Below, in pieces: positions 21,118-31,424 of a stretch of DNA of 64,000 nt (the first letter of the stretch is position 1; each line of letters begins with the position of its first letter). The translations under genes were made by a program, and so were the position numbers. The stretch is taken from NCBI GenBank assembly GCA_015039365.1, contig WION01000086.1, positions 62,001-126,000 on the forward strand, read 5' to 3'. The notes below the pieces were generated by a model that saw nothing but the letters and a program-made list of their open reading frames with translations, had not been told where the DNA came from and made no database searches. Origin of the DNA: Amanita rubescens. Taxonomy: Eukaryota; Basidiomycota; Agaricomycetes; Agaricales; Amanitaceae.

Positions 21118-23064
21118 CCAAATACAATCATTTCTGAATGCGCTAAAGCATTTATAACAGTTGCATGATGATGTTTTCTTACAAAGGGTAAGCTCAGGAT
21201 CGAACATTTTCCCCAAGTTTATACTTGGAAATGCAGAATAACCATTATTTATAGAATTTTCATCTATATAAGATAAAGGACTAATAGATCCAGGGGATCT
21301 ATCGTCTACAATTGGAAATTCTATGTAATTTAAACTATTACGATGAGGAAATTCTTCAGAACTTGGTGAAAATTCTATTAAATCGACTTCAGAACTTGGA
21401 GTAAGTTCTATTGAATCGACCAAGGTTTCTTCTTCATCAGAAAAACCTTGAGAATCACTGTTTTCGAAATTAATTTGAATTTCGTCAGAAGAATTACTAT
21501 TACCTTCATCGTTTGTGAGGTGTATTACCTCATCGTTAAGGAGTGCATTGATCATGTCAATTACCCCTATAATAGTATTTTTGTTAGTTCGATCATATAA
21601 AGCCTGTTGTTTACAATATTTGGTGTGAGCCTTTAATTGTTTCACATACCCTTTGTAATCATATTGGAAATCTTGGTCATTTCCTAATGATATTTGATCA
21701 TCATCATCTTCGACTGTTGCGCGTGCCTTTCCTTTGTCCTTAGGAAGGTTGACAATTGGAAGTGTATTAACATCCAAGTCAGCATTAATATCTGACACTT
21801 GTCCGTTGTCAGATTGAGGTGGAGTAGGCCAAACTACTTTCACCCTTGTACCTTTGTAAGTCCATTTTGGTTTGGACTCACTTTCTGTATCAGCATAATT
21901 AGGATCACCTAATTCTTGATTCCAAGAATTTTCATATTCGTTAGGTAAATTATCATTATCCTGAATAGGATAATAAGTCCTAACGTTTGGTGGTTCTATA
22001 CGAGATTTCAAAGGGAAAGCTATGGCAGGTGATGCCATTGAAGAACCACTGGCAGCTTGTGCCATTGCAGCTCTTTTAGTCATTCTTTGCTTTAACTTTG
22101 TTTCTTTATTACACTCATTATTAGGCCCTTTCTTTTGATTAGGCATTTGGCCATGCCATTGTGCATGAGCCTGAGGTACAGGTGGTTGAGGTTGACGAGT
22201 TTTTGGCCAGAAGTTTGGTTTAAAACCTCCACGACCTCGTCCGCGACCTCTATTACCGGTATATGGCCTATAGGATCCTGATGAGGATCCTCCTGTGTTA
22301 GAACTATTACCATAGTTTTGTCCTTGCCATTTAGGGCGAGGATGTCCTTGGTTTAAGTTAGTTCTAGCCATATTAGCTGTAATAGTTTTGTTGCTACTGA
22401 AAGATTTCTTTCTGCGCCATTCTTCTACTATTCTAGGTATTATTTTAGCCATTGAAATATCTTTTGGTTCAATGCTTGCTAATAATACCGATGACATGTT
22501 ATCCCAATGCTTTCCTAGAGCATTAAGGAGTAACATACATTGCATGTCATCTGGGATAGTTATTTTATGTGTAGAAAGTTTACTAAGTGCATCCTGGAAT
22601 TTTTGGATTGCAATTGTAGGATCATGTCGGTCATCAAATTTCCATTGAAGGACTTCTTTGAATTCGACATATATGCCAGCTAATCCTGGTGTTCCAAACT
22701 GTTTTTTAAGTTTAGCCCAAAAGGATTTAGCTGTGTCAACAGGATCTTGGAGATGACGGAAAGTCGGACTGAGCTTAAGTGTTATTATACCTAAGGCTTC
22801 TTTATCATCTTTGAGATCCTGTTCGTAATCTTTCTTTTTATCTTTAATAATATCCCTGGTGACTGCTGTCATTGCGGCATTGGAGAGAGCAGTGACCTCT
22901 GATTCCGTGGGGGCTGGTGCCATTTCGAAGGTAGTCAAAATGACTCCATCAATTCCTCGAGTCTGTAAATATGGGATGATATTTGTCTCGAAAGTGTGCC
23001 AGTTTGTTCCATTGAATACTGGAACTGAGTCTGCAATGCTACGAGTTGAAGTAGAAGCTGACAT
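21118..23064 (-). CDS. copia gag (UBN2-type), 3' end cut by hAT-like insert
   Basis: The capsid-like protein of the copia element. It starts at ATG 23064 (MSASTSTRSIADSVPVFNG). Residues about 15-220 follow the copia gag fold pattern (FNGTNWHTFETNIIPYLQ, AKSFWAKLKKQFGTPGLAG, IPDDMQCMLLLNALG). No CCHC zinc knuckle is visible. In its place is an RGRGRGRGG region near residue 275, likely RNA-binding. A long acidic Ser/Asp-rich tail follows. The frame ends in RNDCIW at the target duplication and would continue into the protease island at 20163-20225. Confidence 0.85.
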
Positions 23065-23313
23065 TGTATTGCTAAGATTTCTTCGGTTGTTAAAATTTTT
23101 CTAAAAAGACAGAAATAATTAGCATCTATACTTTACAATTGGCGCTTATGTTGATGACAAGTTCTTTGAAATTTCTTATCAATTTTCATATCCATGTCCA
23201 AGTTTCCAAAAGGTAAGGCTTAATTTACTAGATACTATTACAGTTTCTCTACTATTTAGTATCTATAAATTATTCGGCCTTGAGTCAAAAGATATAAATA
23301 TCCTTTATTCTCA

Positions 23314-24639
23314 TCAAAGTTCATTTATTAAACTTTGTACAAAAATAAAGGCCCGACGAATCTTCCTCACTTGTTCTTCCCTTACCTTTTCAGGATTGGG
23401 AATGCAAGTGTGAATATTCTTTTTCCCTTCTCTGGGAGTCGGTCGTATTTGATTCCACCGATCTGGATTTGATCTGGTGGGTTCCTTTCGATGCTCGGCT
23501 GTACAAGACTTTAGTGAATTTGTATAAGTCTCTCTATAAGGTTTATTTACCTTAGTAGATGCCTCTTTTGCATGTACCGGATTTTGCTTTGGAACAAAGC
23601 GTTTGTTCTTGTTCCCTTTAGACTGCGAGTACTGGTTCCCCTTAGCATAATGCCTTTGGGGCCTTTCTGCGACCGGTAATCCGCAGGAGGCTCTCCAAAG
23701 CTTGTAGGAATCCAAATCATTTGGGTTCGGATTGTAGACGAATCTTTCCCATAAATGGGTGTTCCATCCTCTACGCATTTGCTCAGTAATTGGTTTCCTA
23801 ACTCTGAAGATAATAATTGGGGTGAATTGTCCCAATTTGACAGTATCTTCGGAATCAAGGTTCCAATTACCGCATGTGGTTCCGCCCAACTTAATTCCAT
23901 GGGGACAGTTCTGAACTTTGCTCCAAGTTGGAGTATGATGAACCTTGGGGAATGATCGATTAGATCCTCCCTCTTTAAGGATCTGTGCAAAATTAGGCAC
24001 AGTCACTTTCTGAACACTAGGTACCGACCTAAGTGGCATCATCTCAATTGGTGATTGAGACGACGACGACGATTCAGAAGTAGTAACAATAGGGTCATCA
24101 TTTCTTCCTAATGGAGAAGGAGAAGGTGTAAACCTTCTCTTATTTTCCATATTCCTGAATTCATCAAGAATATGGTTGTTCAGAGTTTTAGGACCAGAAC
24201 GTCCTACCCAAGATGGAAACATACTATTATAATGACGTATTTCATTATATAGTATTGGGTCAGAAGCCTTCAGGTTTTTAACCTGAGGAAGGGGAGCAGT
24301 GGGACACAGAATCTTCGGTTTATTATCCGAAGGGGAATCAGCAAAAGTAACTTTTTTCTTTCCTTTGGTGACGACGGTAAAACCATCATCACCTTGACCT
24401 AAGACTTTCTCCATGATTTGGACGAATTGGTCATTAGGCATATCAACCAGTTGGTCTTGTGGGTAGACCTGGAATGTATTTCCACTGGCAAAATCATGGA
24501 AAGAATATTTAGCAGGCTCAGCGGCCTGCTTAGAGGAAACCGAAACAAATTTTCCAAGCTCAGGAGCTTGGACGGCAACTGCCGAAAAAGATTTGGCCTT
24601 GGAGCCAGATGCGACTTTGGAGTTTGCGGAGGGGGACAT
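23314..24639 (-). CDS. unidentified ORF upstream of copia gag
   Basis: About 441 codons from ATG 24639 (TTTACCATGTCC context; a longer frame opens at 24687). It is Ser/Lys-rich with no recognised domain. Notable segments are FTVVTKGKKKVTFAD near residue 87, a Cys-containing stretch NCPHGIKLGGTTCGNWN near 240, and a basic Arg/Lys tail. It lies 250 bp upstream of gag on the same strand with similar AT-rich codon use, so it may be an extra 5' ORF of the copia element. Ty1/copia elements normally begin with gag, and without a 5' LTR membership cannot be proven. It could also be an older neighbour gene. Confidence 0.45.
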   Translation of the reverse strand: MSPSANSKVASGSKAKSFSAVAVQAPELGKFVSVSSKQAAEPAKYSFHDFASGNTFQVYPQDQLVDMPNDQFVQIMEKVLGQGDDGFTVVTKGKKKVTFADSPSDNKPKILCPTAPLPQVKNLKASDPILYNEIRHYNSMFPSWVGRSGPKTLNNHILDEFRNMENKRRFTPSPSPLGRNDDPIVTTSESSSSSQSPIEMMPLRSVPSVQKVTVPNFAQILKEGGSNRSFPKVHHTPTWSKVQNCPHGIKLGGTTCGNWNLDSEDTVKLGQFTPIIIFRVRKPITEQMRRGWNTHLWERFVYNPNPNDLDSYKLWRASCGLPVAERPQRHYAKGNQYSQSKGNKNKRFVPKQNPVHAKEASTKVNKPYRETYTNSLKSCTAEHRKEPTRSNPDRWNQIRPTPREGKKNIHTCIPNPEKVREEQVRKIRRAFIFVQSLINEL

Positions 24640-24689
24640 GGTAAAAATTTGATAAAAAACTTCTAAAGAAAAGTATGTCAGCAACAAGA

Positions 24690-25990
24690 ACGAAACGGCA
24701 TTTTAAGGCAGTTGTTCTCTAATTAAGGAAAAGGACTCAATCAAGTATGGACTTGACCAGGCCAATGCTGGGCTTATAGCCAATCAGCTATCTTGACACA
24801 CATGAGTCTTGGTTCGATTACTTGATGATGATGTTTGGGTTTGATGATTCATTTAAGAGTTAGAATGCACCGCATTATGTAGTGTTGCCCAAAGGAGAAT
24901 ATAGGTGGATCATGCCATGATGTAGAAATCATATCAACATGTCCGTGGAATGACCATTGTAGGTGTCAAACCGCCTATCATATTATCTGTCCACACTCAT
25001 GGAGGCAGCGCCAAAACATTTATTCCCAGCAAATGAGATCTACAAGGTAAAAACCTTCAGGTCAAATGCCACGACATCAATTTTGAACGCTGTCAGCTCT
25101 CTCCGTATAGAAGGGTCCAAATAATATGAGTTTTTCGTATTCTCCATCAGTGCTAAGACTATTTTGATGTGCAACTAGGTCGCGTGTCTTTGCTAGGGAC
25201 ACTATATGACGACATCAAAAAGGAAGTCTATCCTATAGCACTGGCCACTAGTCGTTATATCATTTAATCGAATGGCCAACTCGTGACTCGCATTCGTAAT
25301 GAATCTAACATCCTAGCAGTTGGGATAATAGCATAACTTTCTAACATAATCTCTATGATGAATCATCCCTCTCTAACAACCTATTGGGTCTCAATCCCCA
25401 ACTAGGTATCTAGGTATGCGGACGTATTTTAACGATAGTTATACTAATAACCGCTGGGTTACAGCTGAGTTATTCTGGCTATAGAAACTCCTTAAGGGGT
25501 AGTTTCTGTTCGGCAGAGTGTACTATCCACAATGGGATATCATCTCACCGCTATACTAGAATCTATTTAACTATTTATGTATATAAGGGATCGAAAATCC
25601 CTATGATGATATATACTGGTTTCAAATACGTCCAATCACATCACATAGTCCAGATAAACTATGTGGGACGCCGAAGTTGCTATGTTCAACTTCGGAAAAC
25701 AACCCATGGGATCATTCCCCCATGGTAGTACCCTATTTTATCTCCAGATAATAGGGAATCTAACCGGTGTCCTTTTAGGAGGACAAGTCCAAGTATTGTA
25801 ACCGCTCTTCAGCGTCTGCCTTGGACAGGCATACCCTTATCTCTGGGTGTAGAGAGGTCCCCATTAGCCCTTGGGTCCGGGCATCATCATCGTTCTCTTA
25901 ACCCATCGACGCAGAGTCGAAACGGGGGTTAGCCAAGTACCAATATTAGATATACAGGATACAAGGTAGGTAACATCATCCACGCCTTGT
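24690..25990. other. no recognisable gene; copia 5' LTR not found
   Basis: About 1.3 kb with no long ORF and no similarity by eye to the copia 3' LTR at 3771-4373. A TATATAAG-like box occurs near 25580. This could be the copia leader, an unrelated LTR or intergenic DNA. Confidence 0.3.
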
Positions 25991-26300
25991 TTCTTCAATT
26001 GTGCTGCCCAGGGGAAGCCATTAACAGCATGTAGAAAGGGATGTGAGCCTAGAGGCAGGCATCAGAGCTTACTAAAGTGTTCTCACGGCTACCTTTGGCT
26101 ATTACAAGTGGGGAAACAGCTTTCTTGGTATTCTGACCAACCTTCCTGCACACCGGGAATGAAATAAGTTCTTATGCATATTTATTCATAATCCAGCCAG
26201 GGGGGTAATTGGCTAGAAGGAATAGCACAAGCCTGATGTGTGCATCAGGGATTACTAAACTATTCCCACAGGCCCCTGACTGGCCTACACAATTGCCTCA
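25990..26300 (-). repeat. exon-intron-like tandem unit, about 1.5-2 copies (inverted)
   Basis: The reverse complement matches the tandem units at 49440-49960: GGTCAGAATACC..., ...CATTATGAATAAAT..., and GCTTACTAA/GTAAGC next to CATCAGAGC/GCTCTGATG. Two partial units of about 160-180 bp are seen. See the 49.4-kb entry for the splice-like anatomy. Confidence 0.55.
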
Positions 26301-27332
26301 AAGGTGAAGTGCGCAGAGACATGTACTCAAGTTTTTTTAGGTCAATGAAGGGCAGCACTTTTGATCCCATCATATGCTGAGCAAACCCTTTCCCACACCA
26401 CATTTGAGCATGATATTTGCCAAAGATACTGATGAGATTTGTAGCTTATACCTCTGGTTATGCTTCACAGTATACACACTTTAGTTGGAAGGATTTAGCA
26501 GTGGGAGTGATCAAGGACAGTGCCAGCACGTGCACCTTCCCAAACCGGTAGGTCCGCCCCTACCAAAGAGAGCGTAAAGAGAGACTCTGAGAGAGTAGTA
26601 AAGAGACGGACAAAGAGAGTGCTGCAATTCAATGCTCACCAAAAAATGTTTGCAAACACATAATAAGCATTATGTATATATTAAGAAAGTATTTCACCAT
26701 TCATGTAACTAGTACATTATTAGTCTGAACAATATAGTATGCCCCGAGACGTTGCTGATTGAATTTGGTGGGATTACGGTATTTTGTTGTTGAATTAGAC
26801 AAATTATGTGCAGTTCTAGTAAAGTATGTTCAAGACTGCCATCAATCTCTTCGAGCACGAGCAACATCAACAGTGGGTTGCTCACTTTATTATGATTACC
26901 GACAGCGCGCACGGACTTTAGCGATCAACGAGGCTCACCCGCTAATCAAACGAGTTCAGACGGTCTTCTTTTGGCAGCAGCCTGCGCATCGAACGTTCGT
27001 CAGTCATCCATTTAATGCAGTCGGATATGTTCATATTTGCCTTCTAGTCGCACACGTTCACAAGAAATCTGAGACGACCGTATGTATTATCAAGCACTTG
27101 CTCACCTGCTCGCTCTCCCTGATCTATTCCCACGCACATTCAGCTTATCGATACAGCAGGGCTGATCTCCGTCGCCAATCATCGCCCAGCGAGCCGCTCG
27201 GATTCCTCAGCCATGAGCCGATGAACGACCACAACTCGACATCTGGGCCTCAGTTCATCCAGTGTCAGCCACACCGGCCGATGCTTCTCCCGAGACACGC
27301 AGGTATTGAAAGCTGGGAGACAAGATGAACGA
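26300..27332. other. no recognised gene; KDZ upstream region
   Basis: Contains an AAAGAGAG-rich tract (about 26558-26620) and a 189-codon frame at 26759-27328 with no recognised domain. It may hold the promoter of the KDZ gene starting near 27333. Confidence 0.3.
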
Positions 27333-28343
27333 ATGTCAGCCACTGAGACAAAGCGGTGCAGACTCATAGAAGGTAAGTATACGATCATATCAACAAGTTT
27401 ACTATTCTAACTTGGTTTAGAAATGACTTACGAAGAGCGACGCAATGTTGCTTCTATGGACATGGATAGCGGCATCGGTACTGAAGACGTTATGGTTGCG
27501 GACATGGCGGCTCCGCCAATAGACGTGGCTATCGATGTGCCACAGCCACGAGGGAGGAGAAGTTGAGGTTTTTTCTGAGTTGGCGAACAACATCGCTAAC
27601 ATAAGTGGGAAGTAGTAAGTTCTGTTATCAACCTGTCCTAACTGAACATACTACTTGCTAAATGATTGCAGTCGTCGGAAAGACGATCGAGATCGGCATG
27701 ACCGCGTTGAGCGCAATACCGAAAACTGGAAGATTCAAATGGAATATCTTGTTGAAGCATACCTTTATTTCCGCTCTGTGCAGGGTGTAGATGGCCTAAA
27801 TGATGACTGGGTGGGCAACGAGGATCCGGAGGCACCATCTATAGAAGTTGTAGACATGTTTTGTGAGTCTATTTCACCTCCATCCAGCATTTGTGCGAAA
27901 TGATATATTGATTCCAGTCCGACGACGCCAACACTTGAAAACGACTAGCACTGACAAATTTCCCAACGAGACGCTTATTCGGAACGGTCTCCTGGGCTGT
28001 GCCCCCTTAAACCCATCCGTTGCTTTGACCATTCGCACGCTACATGCATTTCGCCAAATGCGAAGAAATTGCCCCCGATTGAGCATATCAGGCTTTTGCA
28101 AGGCGTTGTGCCTTATCCATTCTGTACGATTGGTTTCCATAATCGTGGATTCCTATTTGATGATCATGTTTTAGGTACCCTATCAGCCATACCTTGCAAC
28201 GCAATTTTCAGATGTATATGATGTTTATCTTCAAATCTGTAGGACGATCGATCATCAACTCAATGAGAAACTCGGCATTGTTGATGGGAAATCATGGTTA
28301 CAGTGGATCTGCCCACCTTGTTTTTACCGTCTTCAAGATGAAC

Positions 28344-28795
28344 TGTTACGAACTCGTTAATCTCAACCTAAGTTGCAGCGGCAACTCTAGTCACGATTAC
28401 AAGTCTTAAGTCAAACGTTAAGATTATAAGTTCAATACTAAGTCAGGACGTTGACTTAGGATCTGAGGACGATTGTGGTAGATGAGTTAAGAGTAGGGTT
28501 ATATTGCCAGACGACAATAAACAGCTAAGTCGAACTTAGGGTTCGACTCTAGAATACATGTGGTACTTATACTAGCGAGTACAATGAGACGTACTAATTA
28601 ATGTATAAAGGTAAGTACGAACGTAGATATAAAGATGGCGTCATATGGGGAACAAGGGATGGTATAAGTAAGTAAACAAGCTTGTCCGTATGAATCGAGC
28701 ATAAGGGGTGAGACGGATAAGGTATACATAAAGAAAATGAACATGTCCGACGTGTCATGTAAGCATAATGCGGGAGTCCGTACCGTGTTGTAACA
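28344..28795 (-). mobile_element. solo Gypsy-1 LTR in KDZ-1
   Basis: A 452-bp inverted LTR, with TGAAC duplicated at 28339-28343 and 28796-28800. It differs from the 18275 copy at only a few sites. Confidence 0.95.
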
Positions 28796-29526
28796 TGAAC
28801 CTGATCTAACTTTTTCCGCTCTGGTGTCAATGGATGGGAACAACTCCCTGAAGAGAATCAGAGCATCCGTTCGTGCTCATAATGAACGGTTGGACTCACG
28901 AGCGATTATTTCAGACCATTGGATTACACCCGACGAAGTTGACAAATTTGCAAATGAGGTATGCAGTTTCACATGAGAAATACTTTGCTTATCATTGCTC
29001 TAGGTTACTGATGCTGTACAGGACGCGCCGGAGAAAGATCAGGTATGTAAACAATATTCATTTCAGGGCCAGGTCTCATGTTGCCCCCTCCGCTCGCTAG
29101 TTTGATGAAAACACAGTGGACACTCAAGATCAAGACGAGAGTTTAACGACTTGTACCGATCATTGGAAGAATGCAAGGTCCGATGAGTGCAAGTCAACGC
29201 TCCCAATGTTTGATGAAACTGGCATATTTATTTCCTCTTGCCGTCATCGTATTATTTTATATTGTTGTGACATGATCCAGAGCAGAGAGCTGTAGGTTTT
29301 TTCCTCCGCCACAATAGGCTAACCGAACTTAGAAGTTTCTAGATCAAAATACCCCCTTTCAATTGTCAAACGCTTACTCCGAGACACCGGTGAGAGAGTT
29401 GGCTGTGCTTACGACATAGGCTGTGTCTTCCAGAAGACCCTTGCCGAAAGTAGCATTGGCTCTGAGGCAAAGGAGAAAAACTTCCAAATGATGGTAGGAG
29501 CCTTTCATGGCCATGCACACAACCGC

Positions 29527-30013
29527 TGAAACAATAAAGAGAAGGCCGACGTGGAACAGTGTTCGGCCAAAGGGGCTACGGAGGTCTGACCGATGTGCTT
29601 AAGTGCGATAGAGTGCCGAGAACGAAGGAGAAGGAACGGAACGGTGACCGAGTCACCGAGCGAGAAGGAGAACGGAAATCGGACGCAAGGGAACGAGAAA
29701 GAGAGCGGAAGTGAGACCGGCTGTATATTCAATGTCCAACTACTACAGACAATGCCGTATATATACTACGAGGACATGAGGCTTACCTGCGACGAGCCTT
29801 CCTCCGAGTCCGTTGGTCCGTGCGCGTCTAGGTGCCCCGTTGCGTTCGAATATCGCTCAAGTTGCGGGAATGGCCCTGTCGGAATGTGGCCGAAGGTCGT
29901 TGGCGCGAAGGTTTGACTTCGGAAGCTTCCGTGATGCGTGATGTGATGCCGAGAATCGGAATGCGGTGCGCTTCGGTGTTCGGTTCCAACGTAGCCGGAA
30001 CCGGCTCGTTACA
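29527..30013 (-). repeat. Gypsy-2 3' LTR
   Basis: On the minus strand it starts TGTAACGAGCCGGTTCCGG and ends TTTATTGTTTCA. A minus-strand purine-rich stretch, AAAAGACCCCGGGAGG (30014-30029), immediately precedes it and is a probable polypurine tract. Confidence 0.95.
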
Positions 30014-30123
30014 CCTCCCGGGGTCTTTTAATACTGACCTCCTGGTCAGGTCCGAGGAGATAAGAGGGCGATAAGAGATAGAGGGGAGTGGAGGGTGGGT
30101 TCTTCTCTTCCTCTTCTACAATC

Positions 30124-31314
30124 ATGTCGGCCGTATCCGCAGGCGGTGGGAGCAGTGTCACGAAGCTGATAGCGCGCAAGCTGGACAAGCACGTCGAGGC
30201 GTTTGGCGAGCGGTTGCTGGATGTGCCAGAGGGGGAAGTAAACTTGAGCAATGAGGGGGATGTCCGGAAATGGCTAGAGCTGGCGAAGAACGACGTGGTG
30301 AGTAAGGGGTACGTTGTCGTTGGCGGAAACTAATCGTGTCCAGGAGAAGATCCGGACGTATAGCCGGGAGCTTGCAGATGCGGGGTCAACGACAAAGCTT
30401 GTTTCAGTCATCACGGATGGCCTCGTCCAGTACGATAAGCTCGGCGTCGGTCTACGAGAACTTAGTACAACGGTGAACCTGGCAAGGTCCTCCTCCGGGG
30501 CGAGTTTGCGTCCAGAGGACTCTGCGAGCCATATCAGTTCCGGTTCGGTTGCGCGAAGTAGCGTCCTAGAAAGGTCGTCGCATGCGGGTGCGCCTGCTGG
30601 CCGTCAAACTGTCCCAGAAGTGCCAGTCGTCGATTTCAAGAGACCTGCGCCGAGGCCTCGTACTACACGCAGTAAGGTCGCTCCGGCTGTCGGTTCAGAG
30701 TTGATTTCCCTTCAACAGGTACGTTGGTGATGGACTATGTCGCGGTCCCTCAGCTGATGCCCGAATCGCAGCGCTGCGAAACTTGCGTAAGGCTGAATAA
30801 GGCCTGTGTCTTCTCCGGTGACCATACGGCATGCGATCTCTGTCGAGCGAAGAAGGTAAGGTGCGCCATGCCCGGTGCGGATGCTCCTGTCGTGCGATCC
30901 TCAAGCGTCGCGTCGTCGGCTGCTAAGAGCATTCCGTCGTCTTTGGCGCGAGGTGTAGGCGCACTTGGGGTATCGGGCTCGTCGGTGAAGACGCCGTCTC
31001 GGTCGGATAAACGGAAGATCGAGGTTGGGAGTAGTCTGGAGGAGCAACCTCCGCGTAGGCGTAGCAAGACGGATCTGAAGGAGGCCGGTGACGTGGAGAC
31101 GGGTTCTGAAGGCGGTTCGGGAGCGGGTAAGACGAAGGCGGGCTATGAGGATCGTATCGGCAGGCTGGAGAGGAAGCTGACGAGATTCCAGGACCTTTAC
31201 AAGCGGTCGGTGGAGGACCTGCAGGCAGACATGAAGGAGCTAAGGGAGGAGATGGCCGAGGAGGTTCCCCAGGCGAAGAGCAAGGGCAAGGGCAAGGGCA
31301 AGGGCAAGGCGTAG
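30124..31314 (+). CDS. antisense spliced gene in Gypsy-2: Cys-cluster, coiled-coil protein
   Basis: Three exons on the strand opposite gag-pol: 30124-30297, 30344-30718 and 30772-31314. The introns are 46 nt (GTGAGT...CTAATC...CAG) and 53 nt (GTACGT...CTGATG...CAG), and splicing preserves the frame to give about 363 residues. Exon 3 opens with RCETCVRLNKACVFSG then CDLCRAKKVRCAMPG, i.e. C-x2-C-x6-C-x8-C-x2-C-x6-C, similar to basidiomycete Zn-cluster (Zn2Cys6-like) DNA-binding motifs. A basic patch (KRKIE...PPRRRSK), a predicted coiled coil (RIGRLERKLTRFQDLYKRS) and a (KG)n tail follow. It is likely nuclear and nucleic-acid-binding (inferred). It could instead be a captured host gene. Confidence 0.7.
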
Positions 31315-31424
31315 GATTCGGAGGACTCGGGTTCGGTGCTCGTCGCGGGCTCCTGTAATAAGAAGTGATTAAACGAATGTACCTGTACTTTGTAGCGAAA
31401 ACTATATGCATATCCTCGGAGCAT

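Larger units (their letters stand above)
3771..23310 (-). mobile_element. Ty1/copia retrotransposon interrupted by five insertions
   Basis: Reading the minus strand and removing the inserts gives one gag-PR-INT-RT-RNaseH order. Gag is at 23064-21118, the protease motif at 20225-20171, a short linker at 18762-18727, integrase/RT at 18274-15348, RNase H at 7207-6972 and 4927-4534, then the 3' LTR. Every junction is supported by reading frame and a target duplication: CCAAATAC, CTACAAAA, ATACG, GGGTT and CTTCAGTT. Gene order PR-INT-RT-RH is that of Ty1/copia. The 5' LTR was not found, so the right boundary is unknown. Confidence 0.85.

Noticed and set aside
24690..25990. Copia 5' LTR
   Set aside because: No stretch matches the 3' LTR at 3771-4373, so no call was made.
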